Shown: piece by piece, positions 28,109 to 35,740 of the stretch | Layout: every line of letters begins with the position of its first letter | Numbering within the stretch: the first letter of the stretch is position 1 | Assembly: GCA_902825855.1 (NCBI GenBank) | Contig: CADECW010000004.1 | Span: 73,681 to 123,924, forward strand | Direction of reading: 5' to 3' | DNA: 50,244 nt | Source: an uncultured Rhodospirillales bacterium | GTDB taxonomy: Bacteria > Pseudomonadota > Alphaproteobacteria > Reyranellales > Reyranellaceae | The notes under the pieces: generated by a model | Database searches by the model: none | Seen by the model: the letters and a program-made list of their open reading frames with translations, nothing else | Told to the model about the DNA's origin: nothing | Made by a program: the position numbers and the translations under genes

Positions 28109-29146
28109 TCAGTTCCGCCGGAAGTTGAGCGGCAGGATGAAAGTGTGCTGCGATCCCGTGATGTCGTCGGGCAACGGACTGTAGGGAGCGGCCTGACGCA
28201 CCATGTTGAGGGTGAAATTGTCCAGCGTGGCCGATCCGCTGGAGCGGCTCAGTCCGACAGCCATGAGCCGCCCGTCGCGGGCGATCGTGATTCGCAACAC
28301 CACGGTACCCGCCTCGGCCGTGGCGTTGCGTATGAACTGCTGATGCTGGGAGAGCTTCTGGGCCAATTGCCAGACGTACTGGTCTTCCCGGCGCTTCTGG
28401 CCGTAGGCGTCGGCGGGATTGACCATGTTCGGTGCCTGGCGCGAGGCCTGCTGGTCGCGAGACGGCGGCGGCGGATCGGCAAGGGGCGACGATTGCAGTG
28501 CCGGCTGCTGCGGCGGCCGCGGTGGCGGCGGCGGAGCCGGCTGCACGCGCGGCTGAGTTGGCGGCGGCGCTTTGGGAGCGGGCGGCGGTGGCGCCGGCGG
28601 ACTTGGGACTTCCTGCGAGGTGACCGCTGGCGGTGGCGCGTCGAGCGGTGGCAGTTCGCTTTCGAGCGTGCGTGAAGGTGGCGGCGGCGGTGGGGGCGCG
28701 GGCGGCGTGGCGAGCGCCTGCTGCTGCTGTTCTATCTGGGAAGGATCGGGCTTGGTGGCTTCTTCGGCCGGCGTTTCGGGTTTGGGCGGTGCGGGGTTCT
28801 CGACGCCGGGCGCTGCTTTGGGGTCGGGGTTTTGCGCGAACGGTGTCAGGCCGAGTCGCATCGGAGGTGTCGCCGCAGGCATCGGTGCAGGCGCCGCGGG
28901 CGGTGGGGCTGCCGGCGCCGTGGCGGGCAGTTCCGGCACTGGCGGCGGCTGCGGTGGCTCGGCCGGCTTCGGGAGTTCGTTCTCCACGGTGATCGCGATG
29001 GGATCGGGCGTGGTGTCGATGTGGCGCAGCGGCGAAACCCAGTACAGCGCGGCCGCCACGGCAAGATGCAGCGTCGTCGTCATCGCCACGGCGAGCGGCG
29101 ACATATGGTCGGAACGCGCGTAGGAAAGGCTTACTGCGTGGGCCAC
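28109..29146 (-). CDS. TonB-like energy transducer (copy 1)
   Basis: A 345-residue protein of the same design as its neighbour: membrane segment around residues 17-39 (LAVAMTTTLHLAVAAALYWV, again with a His), a very Pro-rich linker of about 180 residues (PPAPPPPPPPSRTLE; PPPTQPRVQPAPPPP), and a C-terminal domain YVWQLAQKLSQHQQFIRNATAEAGTV in two parts, ending VVLRITIARDGRLMAVGLSRS and PYSPLPDDITG. The C-terminal domain lacks the exact YP motif, so the partner receptor or role may differ from copy 2. The two share architecture but little identity, suggesting old duplication or separate functions. Confidence 0.83.
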   Translation of the reverse strand: MAHAVSLSYARSDHMSPLAVAMTTTLHLAVAAALYWVSPLRHIDTTPDPIAITVENELPKPAEPPQPPPVPELPATAPAAPPPAAPAPMPAATPPMRLGLTPFAQNPDPKAAPGVENPAPPKPETPAEEATKPDPSQIEQQQQALATPPAPPPPPPPSRTLESELPPLDAPPPAVTSQEVPSPPAPPPPAPKAPPPTQPRVQPAPPPPPRPPQQPALQSSPLADPPPPSRDQQASRQAPNMVNPADAYGQKRREDQYVWQLAQKLSQHQQFIRNATAEAGTVVLRITIARDGRLMAVGLSRSSGSATLDNFTLNMVRQAAPYSPLPDDITGSQHTFILPLNFRRN

Positions 29147-29182
29147 GATGACCCCGTTTCTACGTCCCTGCCTTGGGCGGCA

Positions 29183-29719
29183 CTAGTTGATTGGCTCGGA
29201 CTTATAGACGCCCCACATGCCGGTGCGCTCGATCCAGCCGCTGACCCCGGCTGCCCTCACCCTGCACCAATCACCCGTGCAGGAGCGGATTTCGCCCACG
29301 ACCTCGGGCTCGAGCTTGGCCACGACCTCGGCCGAGGGCGCCGGCGTCTTGTGCAGGGCGGCCGGCTTGGCGGCGATGATGAAGCTGCGCTTGCCGCTCA
29401 GCAGGCTCTGGTGGACCCAGCCGCTCGCCCCCTGCCAATCGCGGATTTTCCGCCAATTGTCGAACTCGGCAACGATCTCGACCGGCATGCTCTTGCGCTT
29501 GAAGACCCATTCGATCGGATAGCGCTTGTCGGGGCCGGTACGGACGTTGACTTCGTCGGACCTGAGCGAGGCGAAGCGCGGAACCGGCAGTCCCGACCCC
29601 TTCCTTTGCTGGGCGGCGGCCGACTTGTCGCCGGCCTGGGGGGCGGCCGCGCCAGGCAGCCCGACGACCGCCAATGCGACGAAGCTTGCCCAAAGCCGGA
29701 CCGACAATCGGATTCCCAT
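29183..29719 (-). CDS. Exported SH3-domain protein
   Basis: A 178-residue protein with a signal peptide (VRLWASFVALAVVGLPGAAAPQAG). Two bacterial SH3-like units follow: SDEVNVRTGPDKRYPIEWVFKRKSMPVEIVAEFDNWRKIRD, read in two parts, with GASGWVHQSLL, and a shorter one ending CTGDWCRVRAAGVSGWIE. It matches the DUF1058/SH3_4 type, often thought to bind cell-wall material. The RC rewording SCTGDWC gives two Cys that could form a disulfide. Same strand as the TonB-like pair; divergent from the hydroxyacid dehydrogenase, an arrangement common in alphaproteobacteria. Confidence 0.88.
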   Translation of the reverse strand: MGIRLSVRLWASFVALAVVGLPGAAAPQAGDKSAAAQQRKGSGLPVPRFASLRSDEVNVRTGPDKRYPIEWVFKRKSMPVEIVAEFDNWRKIRDWQGASGWVHQSLLSGKRSFIIAAKPAALHKTPAPSAEVVAKLEPEVVGEIRSCTGDWCRVRAAGVSGWIERTGMWGVYKSEPIN

Positions 29720-29875
29720 CGACGCCTATATACCCGAAATCTTCGTGTCGGGCGACAACCACTTGAAACATCGGGCTTTTTCGTCCCAGCGTCCGATATG
29801 CCCCGTGGCTGGACAAGGCGCGCTTTGTATTGCTAATCGGGCTGATCCCCTGATCTTCGAGCCGGTCCCGATTAC

Positions 29876-30871
29876 ATGCCGACAAGTTCCAAGAAAAAGC
29901 CGCTGGTGATCGTCACCCGGAAGCTGCCGGATGCGATCGAGACCCGGCTCATGGAGCTGTTCGACACGCGGCTCAATGCCGAGGACAAGGCGCTGACCTC
30001 GGCCCAGCTGGTCGAGGCCGTGAAGTCGGCCGACGTGCTGGTGCCGACCGTGACCGACCGCATCGACAGCCGCGTGCTGTCCCAGGCCGGGCCGCGGCTC
30101 AAGCTGATCGCCTCGTTCGGCACCGGTGTCGACCATATCGATCTCGACACTGCCCGCCAGCGCGGCATCACCGTCACCAACACACCGGGCGTGCTGACGG
30201 AGGACACCGCGGACATGACCATGGCGCTGGTGCTGGCCACGGCGCGGCGCATGGGCGAGGGCGAGCGCATGGTGCGCGCCAGCCAATGGACCGGCTGGAG
30301 CCCGACCGCGATGCTGGGTGCCAGGCTGCTCGGCAAGCGCATGGGCATCGTCGGCATGGGCCGCATCGGCCAGGCGCTGGCGCGCCGCGCGCGCGGCTTC
30401 GGGCTTGCGATCCACTACCACAACCGCAAGCGCGTGCACGGCGAGATCGAGCGCGAGCTCGAGGCTACCTATTGGGAGAGCCTCGACCAGATGCTGGCGC
30501 GCATGGACATCGTGTCGGTGAATTGCCCGCACACCCCCGCGACCTTCCACCTGCTCTCGGCGCGGCGGCTGAAGCTGATGAAGCCTACGGCCATCATCGT
30601 CAACACCGCGCGCGGCGAGGTCATCGACGAGAATGCGCTGGTGCGCATGCTGAAGGCCGACGAACTCGCCGGCGCCGGCCTCGACGTCTACGAGCACGAG
30701 CCGCAGGTCAATCCCAAGCTGCTCGAGCTCGATCGCGTCGTGCTGCTGCCGCACATGGGCTCGGCGACGCTGGAAGGCCGCATCGACATGGGCGAGAAGG
30801 TGCTGATCAACATCAAGACCTTCGCCGACGGCCACAAGCCGCCGGACCGGGTCCTGGCGACGATGTTCTAG
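29876..30871 (+). CDS. D-isomer 2-hydroxyacid dehydrogenase (glyoxylate/glycerate reductase type)
   Basis: A 331-residue NAD(P)-dependent oxidoreductase. The nucleotide motif is GIVGMGRIGQALARRARGFG (about 158-177). Catalytic residues are the Arg in NTARGEVID, the Glu in GLDVYEHEPQ and the His in LPHMGSAT. TNTPGVLTEDTADMTMALVL is the substrate-domain hinge. It fits the GyaR/glyoxylate reductase or D-glycerate dehydrogenase branch that interconverts glyoxylate/glycolate or hydroxypyruvate/D-glycerate. The exact substrate is not decidable here. The start is ATG 29876, with no strong ribosome site. Confidence 0.93.
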   Translation: MPTSSKKKPLVIVTRKLPDAIETRLMELFDTRLNAEDKALTSAQLVEAVKSADVLVPTVTDRIDSRVLSQAGPRLKLIASFGTGVDHIDLDTARQRGITVTNTPGVLTEDTADMTMALVLATARRMGEGERMVRASQWTGWSPTAMLGARLLGKRMGIVGMGRIGQALARRARGFGLAIHYHNRKRVHGEIERELEATYWESLDQMLARMDIVSVNCPHTPATFHLLSARRLKLMKPTAIIVNTARGEVIDENALVRMLKADELAGAGLDVYEHEPQVNPKLLELDRVVLLPHMGSATLEGRIDMGEKVLINIKTFADGHKPPDRVLATMF

Positions 30872-30877
30872 GCGCGT

Positions 30878-31780
30878 CTAAAGGTCCCCGTCCACCATCT
30901 CCCTGCGCCGATCTTCGATCAGCACGTCGCGGGTCGAGCGGCCGATCTGTGCGCCGAGCAGGATGATGAGCGAGGTCCAGTACATCCACACCATGACGGC
31001 GGCGAAGCCCGCCGTGGCGCCGAACGCCGAGGTGAGCTGAGTGACCTCGAAGTAGAAGACCAATGCGCGGTTGCCGGCAGCGAACAGTAGCGCGTTCACC
31101 GCGCCGCCGATCAGGGCGTAGCGCCAGCTCACGCCACCGCTCGGCAGCCACTTGTAGATCAGGGTGAAGAACCCCGACAGCAGGCCATAGTGGACGAACG
31201 TCGATATGGCCGGTCCGATCCACACGCCCAGCACCGGGAACTTCTCCAATGCGCCGGCATAGGCCGAGAGCAGGACGCTCGCCAGGATGACTGCGATCAG
31301 CAGCAGGCCGAGCACGATCATCATCGCCAGCGCCAGCAGCCGTGACTGCAGGGTCGCGAGCACCGGCTGGAAAGGGCTTACCGGATGCAGCACATGAACG
31401 GCGGTCGTGCTCCAGATGGCGTTGATGCTGTCGTCGAGTTCGACGAAGACGCGGCTGCCCGTATAGACCAGCACGAGCGCGCCGATGATCGCCGCGATGC
31501 CGGCGCCGCGGAACAGCTCCTGCGAGGCGTAGCGCTGGATGCCCTGCAGCTGGTCCGGCTGCAGCACCGTGCCGAGCACCTCGAACACCGCCTCCTGCGC
31601 CATCAGTCGGCCGACGATCGGTTCGGCCACGGTGATGCTGAAGATCATGAGCGGCCCGATGGCGAACATGGTGTAGAACGCCATCGCAGCGGCCGAGGTC
31701 GACAGCCGATTGGTGAAGAAGCCGAGGCCTACCGAGTAGGCGATGTTCCAGAGAGTGTGCAGGGGAGAGAATTGCGGCAT
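30878..31780 (-). CDS. YihY/BrkB family inner-membrane protein
   Basis: A 300-residue protein with about six hydrophobic segments. Family marks are RLSTSAAAMAFYTMFAIGPLMIF (N-terminal signature), AIIGALVLVYTGSRVFVELDDSIN, and the late segments GFFTLIYKWLPSGGVSW and FGATAGFAAVMVWMYWTSLIILLGAQ. The family was once labelled ribonuclease BN or virulence factor BrkB; its present function is unknown, possibly transport. It lies 2 bases after the acyltransferase gene on the same strand, so the two are coupled. Confidence 0.93.
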   Translation of the reverse strand: MPQFSPLHTLWNIAYSVGLGFFTNRLSTSAAAMAFYTMFAIGPLMIFSITVAEPIVGRLMAQEAVFEVLGTVLQPDQLQGIQRYASQELFRGAGIAAIIGALVLVYTGSRVFVELDDSINAIWSTTAVHVLHPVSPFQPVLATLQSRLLALAMMIVLGLLLIAVILASVLLSAYAGALEKFPVLGVWIGPAISTFVHYGLLSGFFTLIYKWLPSGGVSWRYALIGGAVNALLFAAGNRALVFYFEVTQLTSAFGATAGFAAVMVWMYWTSLIILLGAQIGRSTRDVLIEDRRREMVDGDL

Positions 31781-31782
31781 CG

Positions 31783-33201
31783 TCAGCGCAGATGGGCGAT
31801 GGCGTTGGCGTAATAGGCAAGCACCGGCCGCTCTGCGGCCACTGCCGCGAAAAGGCCCTCTCCCGGCTCCTCGACCAGACGGCGCAGCTCCAGCATGCGC
31901 AGCCCGACATCGAACGCGTAATCCCGGTCGCCACGCGGCAGGTAGAGCTTGGCGCCGCGGCCCTCGAAATGCGCCATCAGGTCATGGGCTCGCACCTTGA
32001 GCTCCAGCTCGTCGAGCGGCTCGCTTGCCTCCAGCAGCACGGTGGCGATCAGCGACACCGGCAGCACCGGGACCAGGCTGGCGATCTCGGCCATGACGTC
32101 CTTGGCCAACCGGCCGATGACTTCGAAGCGCTGCTCCTTGTCGAGGCTGCGCAGGTCGCCTTCCGAGGCCGCGGCGTGGACGGCGAGCCAGTCGCGGGCG
32201 GATATGGGCCCGCCGAAATTCACGCAGGCATAGCCGAAACGGTACCAACGTCCGCGCAGCATCAGGCCGAGCTGGTCGAACCAGAAACCGATGGTTGTGC
32301 GCGCGGCAAAAAGCGCGCTGCGCCTCGGCAGTTCCTTGTCGAGCGAGCGCAGCAGGGTACGGTCCTCGAGGACGCGGTCGTAGTTCAACGCCACCGGCAC
32401 GAAGACGATGTCGTGGCTGCCCTTGGGATCGAACGATTTCAGCATGTAGTCGAACAGGCCTAGCTTGGGTTCGCGCAGCCTGCCGTCGCGCGACAGGCCG
32501 CCCTCGGGATACATGGCTTGGGCGACTCCGGCTTCGGTCGCCATGTGCACGTAGCGCTCGAGCACGCGGCGATAGATCGGGTTGTTGGAGTTGCGGCGCA
32601 CGAAATAAGCGCCCATGGAGCGGATGAGTTGCTGCAGGGGCCAGATGCGGGCCCATTCGCCCACCGCATAGCTCAGCGCCGTGCGCTCCGCCGCCAGGAA
32701 GGCCACCAGCACATAGTCCATGTTGCTGCGGTGGTTCATGACGAACACCACGGTGGTGCCGGGCGAAACACCGGCCATGGTGCGCTCGTCGGCGAAGCCC
32801 AGGCGCACGCGATAGAGGAAACGGGCGACGGCACGGGCGATCGTGTAGCCCAGCCTGAAATAGATATAGGCATTGAAGGTCGGCACGATCTCGCGCGCAT
32901 AGCGATGGACCTCGGTCATCGCCACCTCCCGCGGCAGGTTGCTGGCGCGCGCATAGTCGTTGGCCGCTGCGACCACCTGCGGGTCGTAGACCAGGCGGTC
33001 GATCAGCACCTGGCGCTTGGTGAGCTGGAACGGCTTGATTTCGACGGCCAGCCGCTGGTTGACGCGGTCGATCAGGCGATTGAGGCGGCGGCGCAAGAAC
33101 CAGCGGCCGCTCGGGATCAGGAGCCGGTCGAGCAGCGACCAGGCCGCGAACACGGCGATCGCCGCGAACAGCCAGAGCGGAACGGTGACCGGCTCGCCCA
33201 T
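31783..33201 (-). CDS. Glycerol-3-phosphate/lysophosphatidate acyltransferase family protein
   Basis: A 472-residue membrane-associated acyltransferase. An N-terminal hydrophobic segment (LWLFAAIAVFAAWSLL) is followed by a basic region. The PlsC-type motifs are visible: NHRSNMDY (His-x4-Asp, about residues 156-163), GAYFVRRNSNNPIY (motif II), MYPEGGLSRDGR (motif III, in place of FPEGTRS) and VFVPVALNYDR (motif IV). The length and arrangement resemble PlsB-like glycerol-3-phosphate acyltransferases rather than short PlsC. It would acylate glycerol phosphate at the start of phospholipid synthesis. Preceded by the MAPEG gene on the same strand. Confidence 0.9.
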   Translation of the reverse strand: MGEPVTVPLWLFAAIAVFAAWSLLDRLLIPSGRWFLRRRLNRLIDRVNQRLAVEIKPFQLTKRQVLIDRLVYDPQVVAAANDYARASNLPREVAMTEVHRYAREIVPTFNAYIYFRLGYTIARAVARFLYRVRLGFADERTMAGVSPGTTVVFVMNHRSNMDYVLVAFLAAERTALSYAVGEWARIWPLQQLIRSMGAYFVRRNSNNPIYRRVLERYVHMATEAGVAQAMYPEGGLSRDGRLREPKLGLFDYMLKSFDPKGSHDIVFVPVALNYDRVLEDRTLLRSLDKELPRRSALFAARTTIGFWFDQLGLMLRGRWYRFGYACVNFGGPISARDWLAVHAAASEGDLRSLDKEQRFEVIGRLAKDVMAEIASLVPVLPVSLIATVLLEASEPLDELELKVRAHDLMAHFEGRGAKLYLPRGDRDYAFDVGLRMLELRRLVEEPGEGLFAAVAAERPVLAYYANAIAHLR

Positions 33202-33220
33202 CGTCCGCCCGCCAACCCGC

Positions 33221-33607
33221 TCAGTACTGTTTCAGGTTGAAGCCGGAGTAGATGATCAGGACGGACGCCGCCACGAGAAGGATGGTGGTGCCGGTCGCGC
33301 CGATCACGCGGCCGAGGGGTATGAAGCCCAGGATGCCGCCGGCATGCAGCACGCGCGCGAGCAGCAGCACCACGGACAGGGCCGCCGTCGGCCCGTAGCC
33401 GTAGAAGTCGCTGACGAAATAGATCAGCACCAGGCAAAGCGGCACGTATTCCATGAAGTTGCCGTGCGCCCGGATCGCCGCCAGCAGCTCCTGGTCACCG
33501 CCGTCACCGAGATAGATCTTCTTCTGCACGCGCATGCGGCCGACGCTGACTGTCAGGGACACGGCAAGCAGGCCGAGCAACCCTGCACAGACGTAAAACA
33601 CGGGCAT
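33221..33607 (-). CDS. MAPEG family membrane protein
   Basis: A 128-residue protein with four hydrophobic helices. RMRVQKKIYLGDGGDQELLAAIRAHGNFMEYVPLCLVLI contains the MAPEG signature (RAHGNFMEYVP); LLARVLHAGGILGF is the second mark. MAPEG proteins include glutathione-dependent membrane transferases; bacterial ones are mostly uncharacterised. The start at 33607 is set by GGGGAGA 7 bases upstream; the frame continues further up without ribosome site or homology. Confidence 0.93.
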   Translation of the reverse strand: MPVFYVCAGLLGLLAVSLTVSVGRMRVQKKIYLGDGGDQELLAAIRAHGNFMEYVPLCLVLIYFVSDFYGYGPTAALSVVLLLARVLHAGGILGFIPLGRVIGATGTTILLVAASVLIIYSGFNLKQY

Positions 33608-33653
33608 ACGACAGTCTCCCCAGCATTTGCCCGCATTATAGTCGTGCCGGACG

Positions 33654-33714
33654 GCGGGCCTCCAGGCCCGCTCAGGGCTGCGCGATTCCGCAAGGATGCG
33701 GGGCCTCGAGGCCC
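33654..33714. repeat. Pair of GC-rich palindromes
   Basis: GCGGGCCT (33654-33661), loop CC, AGGCCCGC (33664-33671) is a perfect 8-bp hairpin. GGGCCTCGAGGCCC (33701-33714) is a perfect 14-base palindrome. Both share the GGGCC..GGCCC core with the palindrome at 3782-3797. They lie in the 172-base gap between the MAPEG and aminotransferase genes (same strand) and may terminate the upstream transcript or be REP-like remnants. Confidence 0.5.
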
Positions 33715-33779
33715 TCGGTCCAGGAATTGTCAGACCGTCGGCGGACCGTTTATCGCCCGGCACGGGAAATCGATCGGCA

Positions 33780-34955
33780 TCAGATAAGGGCCTCGACGGC
33801 GGACACGAAGCGATCGAGTTCCTCTTCGGTGTTGTAAACGTGCACCGAGGCGCGCATCACGTTCAGCAGGCCGCGGCCCTTGAGATCGAGGCGCGAGGAG
33901 AACTGGGTCGACACGGTGACGTTGATCGCCTGCTCGCGCAACCTGGCCTTCAGTTCGTTGTGATCCTTGCCGTCGACGGCGAAGGTCACGATGGCGCCCT
34001 TCACCTTGCCCAGGTCGGTCAGCCTGACGCCCTTCAGGGTCGCGAGCCGTGTGCGCAGGCCATCGGCAAGCTCGCGCAGGCGGTACCAGATCGGCTCCAT
34101 GCCGACCTCGTTGATCTGGTCGGCGGCGACCTTCAGCCCGATGACGCCGGCGAAATAGCGCTCCCAGTTCTCGAAGCGCCGCGCATCGTCGCGCACGGTG
34201 TAGGCGTTGTCGTCGGTCCACTTGGCAGCATGGTTGTCGAGCAACAGCGGCTCGATCTGGCTGGTGGTCGCGCGCTTGGCGTAGAGGAAGCCGGTACCGC
34301 GCGGCCCCCGCATGTACTTGCGGCCGGTCACCGACAGGAAGTCGCAGCCGACCTTGCGCACGTCGACCGGCAACTGGCCGACCGACTGGCAGGCGTCGAG
34401 CAGGTAGAGGATGCCGGCATCGTTGGCGATCTTGCCGACAGCCTCGGCGGGCTGCACCAGTCCGCCTTGGGTCGGCACGTGCGAGATCGACACCAGTCTG
34501 GTGCGCTCGTCGATCGCCCGCTCCAGCGCGCCGAGGTCGATCTGGCCGTAATTGTCGTCGGGCACGACGACGACCTCCGCGCCGGTCTTCCTGGCGACTT
34601 GCAGGTAGGAAATGTAGTTCGACGAATACTCGCTGACGCAGGTCAGGATGCGATCGCCCGGCTTGAATTCGAGGGAATAGAAGGCGAGGTCCCATGCCCG
34701 CGTCGCGTTCTCGACGAAGGCTACTTCGTCGGCGCCGGCGCCGATCAGCCCGGCCACAGCGGGGTAGAAGCCCTCCAGCTCGTCGTGCGCCTTCGCCGCC
34801 GCCTCGTAGCCGCCGATTTCGGCTTCGAGCTGCAGGTGGTTCAAGGTGGCGTCGAGCGTGCGCTGGCTGGGCAGGGCGGAGCCGGCCGCATTGAGGTGCA
34901 GGACATGGGCGCAGCCCGGCGTCTCGGCACGCAGCCGGGCAAGATCGAGGGTCAC
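33780..34955 (-). CDS. Class V aminotransferase-fold PLP enzyme
   Basis: A 391-residue PLP enzyme of the cysteine desulfurase/isopenicillin epimerase fold. Marks are HLNAAGSALP at the N terminus, FVENATRAWDLAF, ISHVPTQGGLVQPAEAVG, LLDACQSVGQLPVDV (Asp that holds the pyridine nitrogen), and SVTGRKYMRGPRGTGFLYA with the PLP lysine. The active-site Cys of cysteine desulfurases is not evident in the C-terminal part, and the final region resembles epimerase/EgtE-like members; function undecided. It starts with GTG, with GAGGAG 9 bases upstream. Only 20 bases separate this start from the divergent peptidase gene. Confidence 0.9.
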   Translation of the reverse strand: MTLDLARLRAETPGCAHVLHLNAAGSALPSQRTLDATLNHLQLEAEIGGYEAAAKAHDELEGFYPAVAGLIGAGADEVAFVENATRAWDLAFYSLEFKPGDRILTCVSEYSSNYISYLQVARKTGAEVVVVPDDNYGQIDLGALERAIDERTRLVSISHVPTQGGLVQPAEAVGKIANDAGILYLLDACQSVGQLPVDVRKVGCDFLSVTGRKYMRGPRGTGFLYAKRATTSQIEPLLLDNHAAKWTDDNAYTVRDDARRFENWERYFAGVIGLKVAADQINEVGMEPIWYRLRELADGLRTRLATLKGVRLTDLGKVKGAIVTFAVDGKDHNELKARLREQAINVTVSTQFSSRLDLKGRGLLNVMRASVHVYNTEEELDRFVSAVEALI

Positions 34956-34975
34956 GTCAGAAGCTCCTCTGTTGT

Positions 34976-35740
34976 ATGATCAGGCGCATGTCGTTGTCCG
35001 GCACCGTGTTGCGCTTCGTCCTGCCTAAAGCGGCGCCCGAGCCGGAGCAACTGACCATTGTTCATGCCGGCGATACCCTGTCCGTGACCTTCGTGCGCAG
35101 CGGCCGTGCCCGCCGCGCCTCGCTGCGCGTCGACGTGGCCCATCGCCGGATCGTGCTGACCGCTCCCCTGCGCATGGCCCGTGGCACCGCAGTGGGCTTC
35201 GCCCAGTCCCAGGCCGGCTGGATCGCCGCCCGGCTGAAACGCCTGCCGGATCGTCGGCCGTTCGTCGACGGCGCCGAGGTGCCGCTGTTCGGAGAGCCGC
35301 ACCTCATCCGCCATCGCGCCGACCGGCGTGGCACGGTGTGGCGCGAGCCGGGCGAGATCCATGTCGCCGGCCGGTCCGAGCATCTGCCACGCCGCCTGCG
35401 CGACTGGCTGACCGCGGAGCTGCGCCAGCGCCTGGTGCCCCTCGTCCATGCCAAGGCCGGACGCGTCGAACGGCCGGTCAAGCGGATCACCGTGCGCGAC
35501 AACCGCTCGCGCTGGGGCAGCTGCGGGCCGGACGGCGGCCTGTCGTTTTCCTGGCGGCTGGTCCTGGCCCCGCCCGAAGTGCTCGATTACCTCGTGGCGC
35601 ACGAGGTGGCTCATCTCGTGCACCTCAACCACGGGCCGCGCTTCTGGGCGCTGGCGCAGAGCCTGTGCGACGGCCCGATGGAGCCGCCGCGCGCCTGGCT
35701 CAAAGCCAACGGCGAGACGCTGCTGCAGTACGGCGGCTGA
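34976..35740 (+). CDS. YgjP-like zinc metallopeptidase (M48/DUF45 type)
   Basis: A 254-residue protein with the zinc site LVAHEVAHLVHLNHGPRFW: the two His and Glu of HEVAH plus a His seven residues on (HLNHGPRFW). The upstream signature VRDNRSRWGSCGPDGGLSFSWRLVLAP is diagnostic of the YgjP/SprT-like DUF45 family. The N-terminal half (RSGRARRASLRVDVAHRRIVL) is a beta-rich domain of the same family. Substrate unknown. The start is ATG 34976 or ATG 34988; neither has a good ribosome site. Confidence 0.93.
   Translation: MIRRMSLSGTVLRFVLPKAAPEPEQLTIVHAGDTLSVTFVRSGRARRASLRVDVAHRRIVLTAPLRMARGTAVGFAQSQAGWIAARLKRLPDRRPFVDGAEVPLFGEPHLIRHRADRRGTVWREPGEIHVAGRSEHLPRRLRDWLTAELRQRLVPLVHAKAGRVERPVKRITVRDNRSRWGSCGPDGGLSFSWRLVLAPPEVLDYLVAHEVAHLVHLNHGPRFWALAQSLCDGPMEPPRAWLKANGETLLQYGG

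Noticed and set aside
29727..29732. TATATA close to the SH3 gene start as a leaderless promoter
   Set aside because: No -35 element at proper spacing on that strand; the evidence is one hexamer.
30878..31780. Ribonuclease BN
   Set aside because: The old label for the YihY family is known to be wrong; the product is a membrane protein with no nuclease motif.
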